A DNA stretch of 40,404 nt from Nautiliaceae bacterium (GCA_027063595.1 JAMORJ010000041.1:1-40404); one strand, 5' to 3'; positions 26,323 through 35,543 are shown, counted from the stretch's first letter. Notes: generated by a model from the letters alone, not told the origin. Made by a program: numbers and translations.

Positions 26323-26795
26323 AAAATTTTAAATTAATTACAATAGGATTAATTGGGCTTACTCTAATAGGTTGTGCCTCCAGCCAACCTCAGCCTCAAC
26401 TAAAACCGTCAAAACAAGCAAAAGAGTTAAAAACCATAGAAGCGTTTGTAAAAAACAAAAAAACCGCTCCACTTAGAAAAGTTAGCAAATTCGTTAACAA
26501 ACCCTTAAACATTACGGAGGTAAATAAAATTTTATTAAAGACCAATTCTTTATATGCAAAAAAATATAAAAAAGAAGCTCTAAAAGAAAAAATAAATCTT
26601 ACTCCAAACACTCCGTTATATCGCCCCCCTTTATTTGCGGAAATGATAGTATTTCCATACGTTAGCGATGGAATTTATCACGATACGCAAAAAATATGGA
26701 TAAAAATTAAAAACGGGGAATTCGTATTAAATCAAAACAAAAAAGATAAAAAATTAATTTTTGGGATAAATTATGGAGGAAAATATAATGAATAA
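26319..26795 (+). CDS. Lipoprotein resembling the C-terminal part of TraV
   Basis: Lipobox LIGCAS; PLYRPPLFAEMIVFPYVSDGIYHDTQKIWIKIKNGEFVL resembles the TraV C-region (RxP..W..PY.D.dG..H......v..G.W). Confidence 0.65.
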   Translation: MKNFKLITIGLIGLTLIGCASSQPQPQLKPSKQAKELKTIEAFVKNKKTAPLRKVSKFVNKPLNITEVNKILLKTNSLYAKKYKKEALKEKINLTPNTPLYRPPLFAEMIVFPYVSDGIYHDTQKIWIKIKNGEFVLNQNKKDKKLIFGINYGGKYNE

Positions 26796-29256
26796 ACTAA
26801 AAGAGCCTTTAAACGAAATAGTATCTTTACCGGTTAAAATATGGAATAGCGTTTTTAAAAGATATAGATTTAGCGACTTTCTTCCATGGGTTTTTTGGGA
26901 TAAAGACGAAGCTTTATATATTAACAACGATAATACCTACGGATTTGTATTTGAAATAACTCCAAGAATAAAAATGGGAATTAAAACCGCAGATGCTGTT
27001 GAAGAAATGTTAAATAAACTTCCTCAAGATACTTTTTTACAAATTATGCTCTACGGCTCTCCAAATATAGTTCCAATCGTAGAACAATGGAAATTGGGAC
27101 ATATGGCAAGAGATGAAGAGGTTCTAAAAGCCATCCTTGAAGAAACGGCTCAAATGTATTACAAAAAGACTAAAGAGCCTATTACCTCAACTTTTAACGT
27201 AAAATTGAGAAATCATAGAACTATTATTTCGGTAAAGGGAAGAGATAAAAGAAAAATCCTTGATTACAAAGTTTCCTTAGAAGGAATACTCCAAGCTAAC
27301 AAATTCTTTCCAAGAGAACTCTCGCCAAGAGATTTAAAACCTCTATTATGGGAAATATTTAATATAAATCACGATTTAAAAGAAATACCGGGATATGACG
27401 AAAATATACCTATTAACAGACAAGTAATAGCTCCTAATACAAAAATTATCGTAAAAGATACTCACTTAGAAATAGACGGGAAAACTTGGATTACGCTTGC
27501 TCCTCAAAAGCTTTCCACATACGCCTTTATTGCGGATTTTGGAGAAAAAATGGGAGATTTTACTACAAGAAACCCAGAAATGAGTATTTTTCCAGATAAT
27601 TTTATAGTTACCTTATCAACTTGTCGTCTTCCAGCTAAAAAATTAGCACAAGTCGAAAATTATCATAAGATAATTGCAACGCAAAAGTGGGATAGAAGAA
27701 TTTTTAGAGCCTTCGCAAAAGCTCAAGACGAAAGCACAGAAATTCTTGATAGAATAGATAGCAAAGAGCCTTTATTTGCGATGGATTTAAATATTTTGGT
27801 AGCAGGTAATTCTTACGAAGAAGCAAAAAGAAACGTAGAGGTAGTCAAAAACTTTTATAAAAATGGAGGAAACACAAGAGGAATAGTTTTAGAAGAAACT
27901 TACGGCATCCATCAATTAAATTTTCTTGCTTCTCTCCCTATGGGTATTAACGAAGAATACGTGTTTGACACAACGAGAAAATATAGAACGATGTTCATGA
28001 AAAACGTAGCTCAATACGCTCCGCTTGAAGCGGATTTTAAAGGACAAGGGGATAACTTTTTATTAATCACAAGAAGAGCACAACTTGCGGGATACGATTT
28101 ATTTAATTCGGACAAATCTTTTAACGCTTACGTAGTCGCAACTTCTGGTGCAGGTAAATCAGTATTTTTACAAACAATAGCACTTAACTCTTACGCAAGG
28201 GGCGATAGAGTATTCGTATTGGATTACGACAACTCTTTTTATGGATTATGCCAAGCGCTAGATGCTCAATATATCGCTCTTAATCCTCATAAACCTATTA
28301 GCTTTAACCCTTTTAGTGAACTTAAAACAATAGAACAATTAAAAGAGGATTTGGCATATTTATCAGATTTTGTATATATGCTTGGAGCAAACAAAAGCGA
28401 AATTAAATCTCTTGAAGAAGAAAAACTTATAAAAACTCGAATTCAAGAAGTTTTAATAGAACTTTTCCAAGAGTATGGAAACAAACTTGAAATTACACAC
28501 ATTAGAAACAAGTTAAGAAAAGAAAAAGATAGAAGATTTATAGATTTTGCAATACAATTATCGGCATTTTGCCGTGATGGAATTTACGGAAAATTTTTCG
28601 AAGGACCAAACCAATTTAACATTGAAAAAGAGTTTATCGCTGTAGAATTTAGAGAAATGAGCGAACACCCAGATATTAGAGATCCTATTATTATGATGTT
28701 GATTTATCATCTAAACCAAATGATGTATTTAGGGAAAAACAGACAAGGAAGAATTCAAATTATTCTTGACGAAGGACACAGATTTCTAGGTAAAAACCCA
28801 AGAATGGACGATTTTATAGAACAAGCTTATAGACGTGCAAGAAAATACAATGGAAGTATAATCCTCGCGACTCAGGGATTTGATGATATATATGATCCTA
28901 AAAGCGGAGGTTTAAGCGCGGCTGGTAAAGTAATAATTGCAAACTCCCCTTGGAAGTTCTTTTTAACACAAACCGAAACGAGTATTAATATGCTTTTTCA
29001 GTCAGGAGTATTTAATTTTGACGAGATGGATAAAAAAGTTTTAAGAAGCATTCATACAAATAAAGGAGAATATTCTGAAATTTTTGTGATTACTCCCAAC
29101 GAACTCAAGCTTCCAAACAGGCTCATTATGAATAAATTCTTCTACTATATAACTACTACCGATCCTAAAGATAAAGAAAAAATTAAAAAATATACGGATA
29201 TGGGACTTGATTATATAAGCGCTATCAAGAAAATTTTGGAAGAAGAAGGATATTAA
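26788..29256 (+). CDS. traC: TraC, VirB4-type T4SS ATPase
   Basis: ATSGAGKSVFLQT (Walker A), IQIILDEGHRFLG (Walker B), RRARKYNGSIILATQGFDD. Confidence 0.95.
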   Translation: MNKLKEPLNEIVSLPVKIWNSVFKRYRFSDFLPWVFWDKDEALYINNDNTYGFVFEITPRIKMGIKTADAVEEMLNKLPQDTFLQIMLYGSPNIVPIVEQWKLGHMARDEEVLKAILEETAQMYYKKTKEPITSTFNVKLRNHRTIISVKGRDKRKILDYKVSLEGILQANKFFPRELSPRDLKPLLWEIFNINHDLKEIPGYDENIPINRQVIAPNTKIIVKDTHLEIDGKTWITLAPQKLSTYAFIADFGEKMGDFTTRNPEMSIFPDNFIVTLSTCRLPAKKLAQVENYHKIIATQKWDRRIFRAFAKAQDESTEILDRIDSKEPLFAMDLNILVAGNSYEEAKRNVEVVKNFYKNGGNTRGIVLEETYGIHQLNFLASLPMGINEEYVFDTTRKYRTMFMKNVAQYAPLEADFKGQGDNFLLITRRAQLAGYDLFNSDKSFNAYVVATSGAGKSVFLQTIALNSYARGDRVFVLDYDNSFYGLCQALDAQYIALNPHKPISFNPFSELKTIEQLKEDLAYLSDFVYMLGANKSEIKSLEEEKLIKTRIQEVLIELFQEYGNKLEITHIRNKLRKEKDRRFIDFAIQLSAFCRDGIYGKFFEGPNQFNIEKEFIAVEFREMSEHPDIRDPIIMMLIYHLNQMMYLGKNRQGRIQIILDEGHRFLGKNPRMDDFIEQAYRRARKYNGSIILATQGFDDIYDPKSGGLSAAGKVIIANSPWKFFLTQTETSINMLFQSGVFNFDEMDKKVLRSIHTNKGEYSEIFVITPNELKLPNRLIMNKFFYYITTTDPKDKEKIKKYTDMGLDYISAIKKILEEEGY

Positions 29257-29266
29257 GGAGGGGGAA

Positions 29267-30244
29267 ATGAAAAAAAAACTATTAACTTTATTATTTAGTC
29301 TCAATCTTTTGTTTGGGGTTTGCAAACCAAATCCCACCCAGCTTTTAACCGACATTTTTTCTCTTGATTATTCGGCAATGCTTCCTTTAAAAATAGCTGG
29401 AGCAACTATTCTTCCCGGACCTATACCAGATAGCATAGATACTCCTCATACGCCAATTTGCATATGTCCCGCTCCACCTCCAATTATGCTTAGAATAGGA
29501 ATTCCTGTAGGCTTTTACAATCCAGACAGAATGGTAGATAGTGTAAAAGACCCTTATTGTTTCGAAGGACTTGGAATAAGTATAACTCCCATCAATATCA
29601 AAGGAGCCGGAGTTCAAGCCGATGATCCTCAAAGCGGAGTGCATTCGTTTTTTCAAACTCACTTAGTATCTTTTCCGGTATTTCAGGTGTTAGATTTAAT
29701 GATAGATTTTATATGTCTTCAATCACCAACAGGAGTAGACATTTTATACTTAACCGAAATAGACCCTATGTGGAACAGCGATAGTTTATCGGCTTTAATC
29801 CAACCAGAGGCACTTTTGTTTGGAAACCCTATTACAAACCTTGCATGTATGGCTGATAGTATCGCCTCTCAAATTTATATGCCAATAGATGCTCTTTTTT
29901 GGTGCAAAGGAAGTTGGGGAAACGCTTATCCAATGACGGGTAGCGTAACAAGCGGAGATTTAATCCAATCAAGTGCATCGGCGGCGGCAAGTTTACTTTA
30001 TAAACTTCACAGACAATTAATTCTCTGGGGACAATGGGGTTATGAAGGATTATGTTTTAGATATCCTCTTCCTATTTGGCAAAAATCAGCTTACAGATTA
30101 CAACTTATAGCACCTATACCTTTTATAAAAGCTATAACGATAGGACAAACGGGTATGCTTTGGGATAGCGCAAAAAATCCTCCATTTGCTGGAGATAATT
30201 TCAGTTATATTATATTTAGAAAAAGGGATTGCTGTGCGTTTTAG
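29267..30244 (+). CDS. traU: TraU
   Basis: FPI-type N-terminus; TPICICPAPPPIMLRIGIPVGFYNPDRMVDSVKDPYCFEGLG..CLQSPTGVDILYLTEIDPMWNSD..GNPITNLACMADSIAS. Confidence 0.95.
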   Translation: MKKKLLTLLFSLNLLFGVCKPNPTQLLTDIFSLDYSAMLPLKIAGATILPGPIPDSIDTPHTPICICPAPPPIMLRIGIPVGFYNPDRMVDSVKDPYCFEGLGISITPINIKGAGVQADDPQSGVHSFFQTHLVSFPVFQVLDLMIDFICLQSPTGVDILYLTEIDPMWNSDSLSALIQPEALLFGNPITNLACMADSIASQIYMPIDALFWCKGSWGNAYPMTGSVTSGDLIQSSASAAASLLYKLHRQLILWGQWGYEGLCFRYPLPIWQKSAYRLQLIAPIPFIKAITIGQTGMLWDSAKNPPFAGDNFSYIIFRKRDCCAF

Positions 30245-30872
30245 AATTTTTCTTTTAATCCCAACCGTGATTTTAAATGCAAAAGTAATTGAAATTCTAC
30301 ACGTAGGAAAAACGTATCCCTTCGCCGAAAAAGATCTTTTAGTTTTATTGCATAAATATATTAAATCTCATAAAAAAGAAATTGCTAAAAAACTTCAAAA
30401 GATAAAAAAAGAAGCAAAAAAAAAGATAATAAATTTTAAACCTCAAGGAATTAACCCCCTAACTCCCGCTCCCAAAAATAGAGTTTTTTATCCAGATTTA
30501 ACCTATACATTGCCTTACGACATTAAAGACACTCAAGGACGCGTTATCTATCCAAAAGGTTTTAAATTTAATCCTGCAAATTATGTAAGATTACCTTATA
30601 CAATAGTCGTAATAAATGGAAATAGAAAAGAAGAACTTAAGTGGGCTGAGAAAAACGGATATTTCAATAATATACATTACAGGATTTTTTTAACTGATGG
30701 AAATTGGTATGAAATTATGAAAAAATACAAAACCCAAGTTTATTATTGTATGCCCCAAATCGAAAAAAGATTTAAGTTAAAACATACTCCAAGCATTATT
30801 ACTCAGATTGGAAATAAAATAGAAGTGAGAGAAATTTGTTTAAAATGTAAAAACACAAGAAAAGAGAAATAA
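30234..30872 (+). CDS. traW: TraW
   Basis: Signal peptide; YPFAEKDLLVLL; VYYCMPQIEKRFKLKHTPSIITQ; GTG start at 30234 preferred over TTG 30186. Confidence 0.88.
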   Translation: MRFRIFLLIPTVILNAKVIEILHVGKTYPFAEKDLLVLLHKYIKSHKKEIAKKLQKIKKEAKKKIINFKPQGINPLTPAPKNRVFYPDLTYTLPYDIKDTQGRVIYPKGFKFNPANYVRLPYTIVVINGNRKEELKWAEKNGYFNNIHYRIFLTDGNWYEIMKKYKTQVYYCMPQIEKRFKLKHTPSIITQIGNKIEVREICLKCKNTRKEK

Positions 30873-30877
30873 AAAAA

Positions 30878-31519
30878 TCATCTTTTATTGGTTGAAATTT
30901 TTAGTAAATCAATAAAATTTTTTCCCACCAACCTCAACTGTCCCTCTTTAACTACATATACAAAATTTCTATCTGTTGCTATAATTTTTCCTCTTATTTT
31001 TTTCTTACCAACGATAATTTCGCTTTCTACCCTATTCTTAATAAAATATTTTTTAACAGTAAGAGAATACAAAATTCCAATAAGAAAAAAGCTAAAAAAG
31101 ATAAAAAAAATATCTATAAATTTTTTTGCTTGTAAATAGGGATAAGAAAAAAGCAAAACAATAAAAAAACTCAAAATAGTATAACTCATAAAAATCAACC
31201 AAAACTTCATATCACCTAATGGATTTTTAGCGATATATACATTTACTTCATTCAAAAGAACGTAAATTAAACAAAAAAACAGATAGACAAAAAAAGACTT
31301 AATGAAAACCATCTTATTTAAAATTTTACTGCCCAAAAAAATTATAAAAATCATCATTACAGGAAGAACAAAAAACAACCCCTTAACTAAATATACTCCA
31401 AACGAATAATTAGGAACTATGTTTTCAAGAAAACTATTTCCATAAAATACTACACTTATAAGCACCCCTACAAAATATAAAATCAACAACAAAAAATAAC
31501 TAATTATTAGCGTTTTCAT
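30878..31519 (-). CDS. Polytopic membrane protein of unknown function (paralog of 38124-38471)
   Basis: Four to five TM segments plus a C-terminal cytosolic tail; convergent with traW. Confidence 0.75.
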   Translation of the reverse strand: MKTLIISYFLLLILYFVGVLISVVFYGNSFLENIVPNYSFGVYLVKGLFFVLPVMMIFIIFLGSKILNKMVFIKSFFVYLFFCLIYVLLNEVNVYIAKNPLGDMKFWLIFMSYTILSFFIVLLFSYPYLQAKKFIDIFFIFFSFFLIGILYSLTVKKYFIKNRVESEIIVGKKKIRGKIIATDRNFVYVVKEGQLRLVGKNFIDLLKISTNKR

Positions 31520-31538
31520 TTTTTACCCTTTTATTTTT

Positions 31539-32045
31539 TTACGATTTTTTACAATATAAATATTTCTCTCGGTAAATTTCTACATTATTTAAAATATTAT
31601 AAAACAAATTATCCATACATACTTTCATTGTAGTAATAATTCTATTTACATCTTCCAAATATTCTCTTAAAGCGTAATAAGTTATTGTTTTTGTTTCATC
31701 TATTAAAATAATTTTTCTTTTTTTAATTTCCTCTATTGTCGGTTTTTCTTTTTGTTTTAAAAGTTTCATATTATATTTTTTCATATATGGAAGAATAATT
31801 TTATATACCTCTTCTTTTACTTCTAAAATCAGAAAATCTCTTAATGTATATTCTACATCAAATGACTCATCGTATCGTTTTCGATTTATTTCCTTTATTG
31901 CTTTTGCTATTATTTTTTTAGATTCATTATCTTTTTCATCTTTAAGTTTTTGATACATTAATGCTATTGCCAAATCCTCTAAATTTATCATACCTTTTAT
32001 TATGTTATTTTTTCCTAGTTCTCTTAAATACTCAAGTTCTTTCAT
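31539..32045 (-). CDS. Hypothetical protein, third gene of the par operon
   Basis: 4-nt overlap with the parB-like stop. Confidence 0.7.
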   Translation of the reverse strand: MKELEYLRELGKNNIIKGMINLEDLAIALMYQKLKDEKDNESKKIIAKAIKEINRKRYDESFDVEYTLRDFLILEVKEEVYKIILPYMKKYNMKLLKQKEKPTIEEIKKRKIILIDETKTITYYALREYLEDVNRIITTMKVCMDNLFYNILNNVEIYREKYLYCKKS

Positions 32046-32962
32046 TTTTCCTCCTTTTTATACTTTTCAATCAATTGTTGTAATTCATATTCAAACTCTT
32101 CTTTCCTTTTATCATCTAAGCTAAGATTTTCCCTTATCTTAATTGTAATTCCGTTCTTTTTTGTTATTTTCAATTCTACTTTAGGCTTTGCTTTCTCTTC
32201 TCGTTTCAGTCTGTTCTCAATCTCTTTTTTTAACCATTCACGCCCGTTTTTTAAAAAGCCCTGATAAAGTTCAAAAACCTCATTTTCCCATTTTTGGGAA
32301 ATCACACTTTCCAAACTACCCGATTTTTCAGGGTTTTGTGATTTGTTTAGCGTGCTAAACTTTTTTTTAGCGTATGAATTCAACCAATTTAGAGCTGTTA
32401 CATCTTTTGTGCTTTTATTCTCTTTTATATCTTGAATTATCTTTTCTGGCAGTTTCAATACATTTAAAACTTGAGATACCCAGCCTTTTGTTTTTCCTAT
32501 TTCTTTTGCTATTTCTTCAAGAGTTTTTTCAAAATCTTCTTTGTATCTTTTTATAGCCATTGCAGTTTCTATAAGGTCTAAATCTTCCCTTTGTAAATTT
32601 TCTACAATGGACATACTTGCAAGTTTTTTAGGGTCAGCTTCTACCACATACGCTTTTATTTTATCTTTTCCTAAAAATCTGTGAGCTTCTACTCTTCTAT
32701 GACCTCCTACTATGTAATAATTACTATTATCGGCTTTTGTTACTACAATCGGCTGAATAAGCCCCTGTTCTTTTATGCTATTGGCAAGTTCCCTTACCTC
32801 ATCAAGCTTTATTTCGATACGAGGCTGATAAGGGTTTTCAAGAAGTCTCTCAAGTGGAATTTCCTGAATTTCTTTAAAATCTCCTCTTAGCTGTTTTTGC
32901 ATAATAGTGTTAACAGTTCCCTCTTTTTTTCTTTTTTCGAGAATTTTTTTTAATTCATTCAT
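32042..32962 (-). CDS. parB: ParB-family partition protein
   Basis: IPLERLLENPYQPRIEI..LANSIKEQGLIQPIVV..YIVGGHRRVEAHR..ENLQREDLDLIETAMAIKRY..EIAKEIGKTKGWVSQVLNVLKLP. Confidence 0.95.
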   Translation of the reverse strand: MNELKKILEKRKKEGTVNTIMQKQLRGDFKEIQEIPLERLLENPYQPRIEIKLDEVRELANSIKEQGLIQPIVVTKADNSNYYIVGGHRRVEAHRFLGKDKIKAYVVEADPKKLASMSIVENLQREDLDLIETAMAIKRYKEDFEKTLEEIAKEIGKTKGWVSQVLNVLKLPEKIIQDIKENKSTKDVTALNWLNSYAKKKFSTLNKSQNPEKSGSLESVISQKWENEVFELYQGFLKNGREWLKKEIENRLKREEKAKPKVELKITKKNGITIKIRENLSLDDKRKEEFEYELQQLIEKYKKEEK

Positions 32963-33200
32963 TTATATCTCCTATATTTGCTTCTTCTATATATTTAAAA
33001 GCCGTTTGGATTTTTTGAAGCTTTGTTTCACACTCTTTCTTTTTTAAAAGACAATTCATAAATTTAATTGCCCATTCTGGAACATTACCCTTACTGCTCC
33101 AAGTTCTTACAGTTACATCATTAACGCCCATTTTTTTCGCCAATTCTTTCTGCGTTATCCCAAGCTTTTTACATACATTTTTTACAAAATTCTCATTCAT
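32955..33200 (-). CDS. XRE-like helix-turn-helix protein
   Basis: KKLGITQKELAKKMGVNDVTVRTWSSKGNVPEWAIKFM; overlaps the parB start by 8 nt. Confidence 0.82.
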   Translation of the reverse strand: MNENFVKNVCKKLGITQKELAKKMGVNDVTVRTWSSKGNVPEWAIKFMNCLLKKKECETKLQKIQTAFKYIEEANIGDINE

Positions 33201-33201
33201 T

Positions 33202-34224
33202 TTAATCCTTAAAGGCCGGTTCTAGATCTTTGTTTAATCTTTTTATTTCATTTTTTATTACCAAATATGCTCCAAAATTTTCTTTTAGCAGCTCTTCAAT
33301 ATCTTTTTTCTTCATTTCTCTTGTGGCTATTGCTTCGCTTCTTTTAAAATATGTTACCGCTTTTAATCTTTTCCCCAATACTTCTTTTTTTAAGAGTTTT
33401 GCGTTTTCTTTTAAATCATCTATAAGCTCAAATTTCCCTATTCCGCTTTTTTGTAAAAATTTAGGCGATATTTCATTATATACAATTGCCCAGTTTACTT
33501 TTTTCTTATTTAATTCATCTATATACGTTTTAAGTTCCATTATAAATTCATATGAAGGTTTTTCACTTGTAGTTCCTACCTTAATAGGAATTATAACTGT
33601 ATCAATATAAGGTAATACTTTTAATAAATCCTCTGTAATACCGCCTTTTGTATCAATTATAATGTTTTTAAACTCTTTGCTTTGGGATAGGAGTTCCAAA
33701 AAGTCTTCAAGCTCGATATTTTCTTCCTCTTTAACTTTCCCAAAATCTACTATTTTCTTATAAGGATAAATATCGGCGATTTCTCTTGATAAGTCTAAAT
33801 TTAAAATTAAACTTTTAGGCAAGTCAATTAACGTGGCAAGTGTGGTTTTACCAACTCCGCCTTTATCATTGGCCAGTAAAATAAATCTCTTTTTCATATT
33901 ATCTTCCTTATCGTTTTGTGTAATTTTATCTATTTCCTCCATATCGTAAATGTTTTCCATTTTTTCTCCTTTTTCCTTTATATTCAAATTTTCTTTATTA
34001 CTTTTTTCAATATTTTTAACGGCGTTCATAAAAGAGGGCAGGGCATAACTTATATTAAAATCATTTTTGATTTTTTCCAAAATTGTCTTATAAGATGCAC
34101 CTTCCTTTTTTGCCTTTTTGATATACGGATATATTATTTTAAGTAGTCTGCTTTTTTCTTTTGGCGCTTTGGTTCCGTATAAACCGAGTTCTTTTGATTT
34201 TTGTATAATTTCCTTTGGAAACAT
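33202..34224 (-). CDS. parA: ParA-family ATPase with N-terminal extension
   Basis: LLANDKGGVGKTTLATLIDLP (Walker A), IIIDTKGG, TVIIPIKVG. Confidence 0.93.
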   Translation of the reverse strand: MFPKEIIQKSKELGLYGTKAPKEKSRLLKIIYPYIKKAKKEGASYKTILEKIKNDFNISYALPSFMNAVKNIEKSNKENLNIKEKGEKMENIYDMEEIDKITQNDKEDNMKKRFILLANDKGGVGKTTLATLIDLPKSLILNLDLSREIADIYPYKKIVDFGKVKEEENIELEDFLELLSQSKEFKNIIIDTKGGITEDLLKVLPYIDTVIIPIKVGTTSEKPSYEFIMELKTYIDELNKKKVNWAIVYNEISPKFLQKSGIGKFELIDDLKENAKLLKKEVLGKRLKAVTYFKRSEAIATREMKKKDIEELLKENFGAYLVIKNEIKRLNKDLEPAFKD

Positions 34225-34259
34225 ACTTATCCTTTAAATAAATTGTAAAACAAAGGGAA

Positions 34260-34505
34260 TTAAATTCCTTCTATATATCCCGTAAGCAAGAGAAGCACTA
34301 CAATAATGCCTATGACTGCTGTTACGGGGATTTCTTCCTTTTTCAAAAAGGTATAAACATATACCATTATGGACGTATATACAAATGATACAATAACGGT
34401 AATCCAGCTGTGAGGTAGTATAAACATTAATAAAATGATATTTAAAGAATGAATTGCAGGTTTTAACTCATTTAGACATGATTTTGTTATAATTTTCATG
34501 AGCAC
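34260..34505 (-). CDS. Small two-TM protein (81 aa)
   Basis: Two hydrophobic segments; divergent from 34581. Confidence 0.55.
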   Translation of the reverse strand: MLMKIITKSCLNELKPAIHSLNIILLMFILPHSWITVIVSFVYTSIMVYVYTFLKKEEIPVTAVIGIIVVLLLLTGYIEGI

Positions 34506-34524
34506 TCCTTTTTTAAGTTAAAAG

Positions 34525-34547
34525 ATTTGTATTATTATAATACAAAT
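34525..34547. promoter_or_regulatory. Perfect 23-bp palindrome in a divergent intergenic region
   Basis: ATTTGTATTAT-T-ATAATACAAAT. Confidence 0.6.
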
Positions 34548-34580
34548 ATAATAGTAAAGCAATAGTAAAGGGAGAAATTT

Positions 34581-34733
34581 ATGAAAAATATTTTTCTAAT
34601 TGTGTTTTTTGTAGTTCCGGCTGTAGTAAGTTTTTATAAAAGTAGGATAGATATAGGTATGATATTTATAGTAGGTTTGGCAATTGTTTTTATATTAGAA
34701 AAGAGGAGAGATTTGGTAAATAAATTTTTCTAA
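34581..34733 (+). CDS. 50-aa small membrane protein
   Basis: MKNIFLIVFFVVPAVVSFYKSRIDIGMIFIVGLAIVFILEKRRDLVNKFF; SD AAAGGGAG. Confidence 0.5.
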   Translation: MKNIFLIVFFVVPAVVSFYKSRIDIGMIFIVGLAIVFILEKRRDLVNKFF

Positions 34734-35127
34734 TATCTATTTTATCATCAAAAATTTTACTGTCTTTTATACCGAGCTTTTTCCTTACAAAATGCAAATC
34801 ATTGTTTCTTTGTTTGGAAGGATTCGGAGAAATTTATAAATTGAATATGTTTTTTGTAAAAAAAACTGTCTTAAAAATGTTTTTGAAGATAAAAAAAACA
34901 TTGAGTTAATAATGGATTTTTTTGAAAAAAATAGTAAAAGTTTTATTAAAAAAAAGCTTGACTATACAGTTGCAAAAGAGCTTTTCATCGTAGAGAAAAA
35001 TATTGAATAACAATAAATTTTTTCTTTGCTTTTGTGAGTGAACTCTTTATATTTATATTAAAATTATATTATAATTTAATGAGAAGCAAAAAAGATTTTA
35101 AGCAAAAAAGATTTTAAAGATTCAAAT

Positions 35128-35353
35128 AAAATTCTTGAAATTTTTGATTAGAAAAGAAGGAATTAAAAAAGAAGAAAAAGGTTAAAAAATGAATGAAGAA
35201 CTTTTGGAATATCTTGTAACTACTTTGCGTCTGATTGCTTTATTTGGAGGAATATTTTTGGTTTTACTTTTTTTTAAAATTCTTGAAATTTTTGATTAGA
35301 AAAGAAGGAATTAAAAAAGAAGAAAAAGGTTAAAAAATGAATGAAGAACTTTT
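35128..35353 (+). repeat. 78-bp perfect direct repeat, two copies offset by 148 bp
   Basis: AAAATTCTTGAAATTTTTGATTAG...GGTTAAAAAATGAATGAAGAACTTTT at 35128-35205 and 35276-35353. Confidence 0.9.
35189..35299 (+). CDS. 36-aa single-TM micro-ORF
   Basis: MNEELLEYLVTTLRLIALFGGIFLVLLFFKILEIFD; flanked by truncated copies of its own ends. Confidence 0.5.
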   Translation: MNEELLEYLVTTLRLIALFGGIFLVLLFFKILEIFD

Positions 35354-35372
35354 TAGTTAAAAAAGGCATTTA

Positions 35373-35543
35373 ATGAAGCTAATCAAAACCGCCTACCTCA
35401 TCGCATTTTTTATAATACCGGCATATTTTTTGACAACAAACGGACATCCGATTTTAAGCGGAATGTATCTTGGAGCTTTCAGTATCTTATTACTACTCGA
35501 AAAAAGTAAAAAGGTAAGGAAGTTTATTGAAAAGGTATTCTAA
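35373..35543 (+). CDS. 56-aa small membrane protein
   Basis: MKLIKTAYLIAFFIIPAYFLTTNGHPILSGMYLGAFSILLLLEKSKKVRKFIEKVF; layout like the 34581 ORF. Confidence 0.5.
   Translation: MKLIKTAYLIAFFIIPAYFLTTNGHPILSGMYLGAFSILLLLEKSKKVRKFIEKVF

Noticed and set aside
29387-29662. Minus ORF inside traU
   Set aside because: Antisense to a strong TraU gene.
32284-32301. TTTCCCA-TTTT-TGGGAAA palindrome inside parB as a parS site
   Set aside because: Within coding sequence and unlike known parS; too weak alone.
33230-34146. Plus-strand ORFs inside parA
   Set aside because: Antisense to a confident ParA CDS; hydrophobic low-complexity translations.
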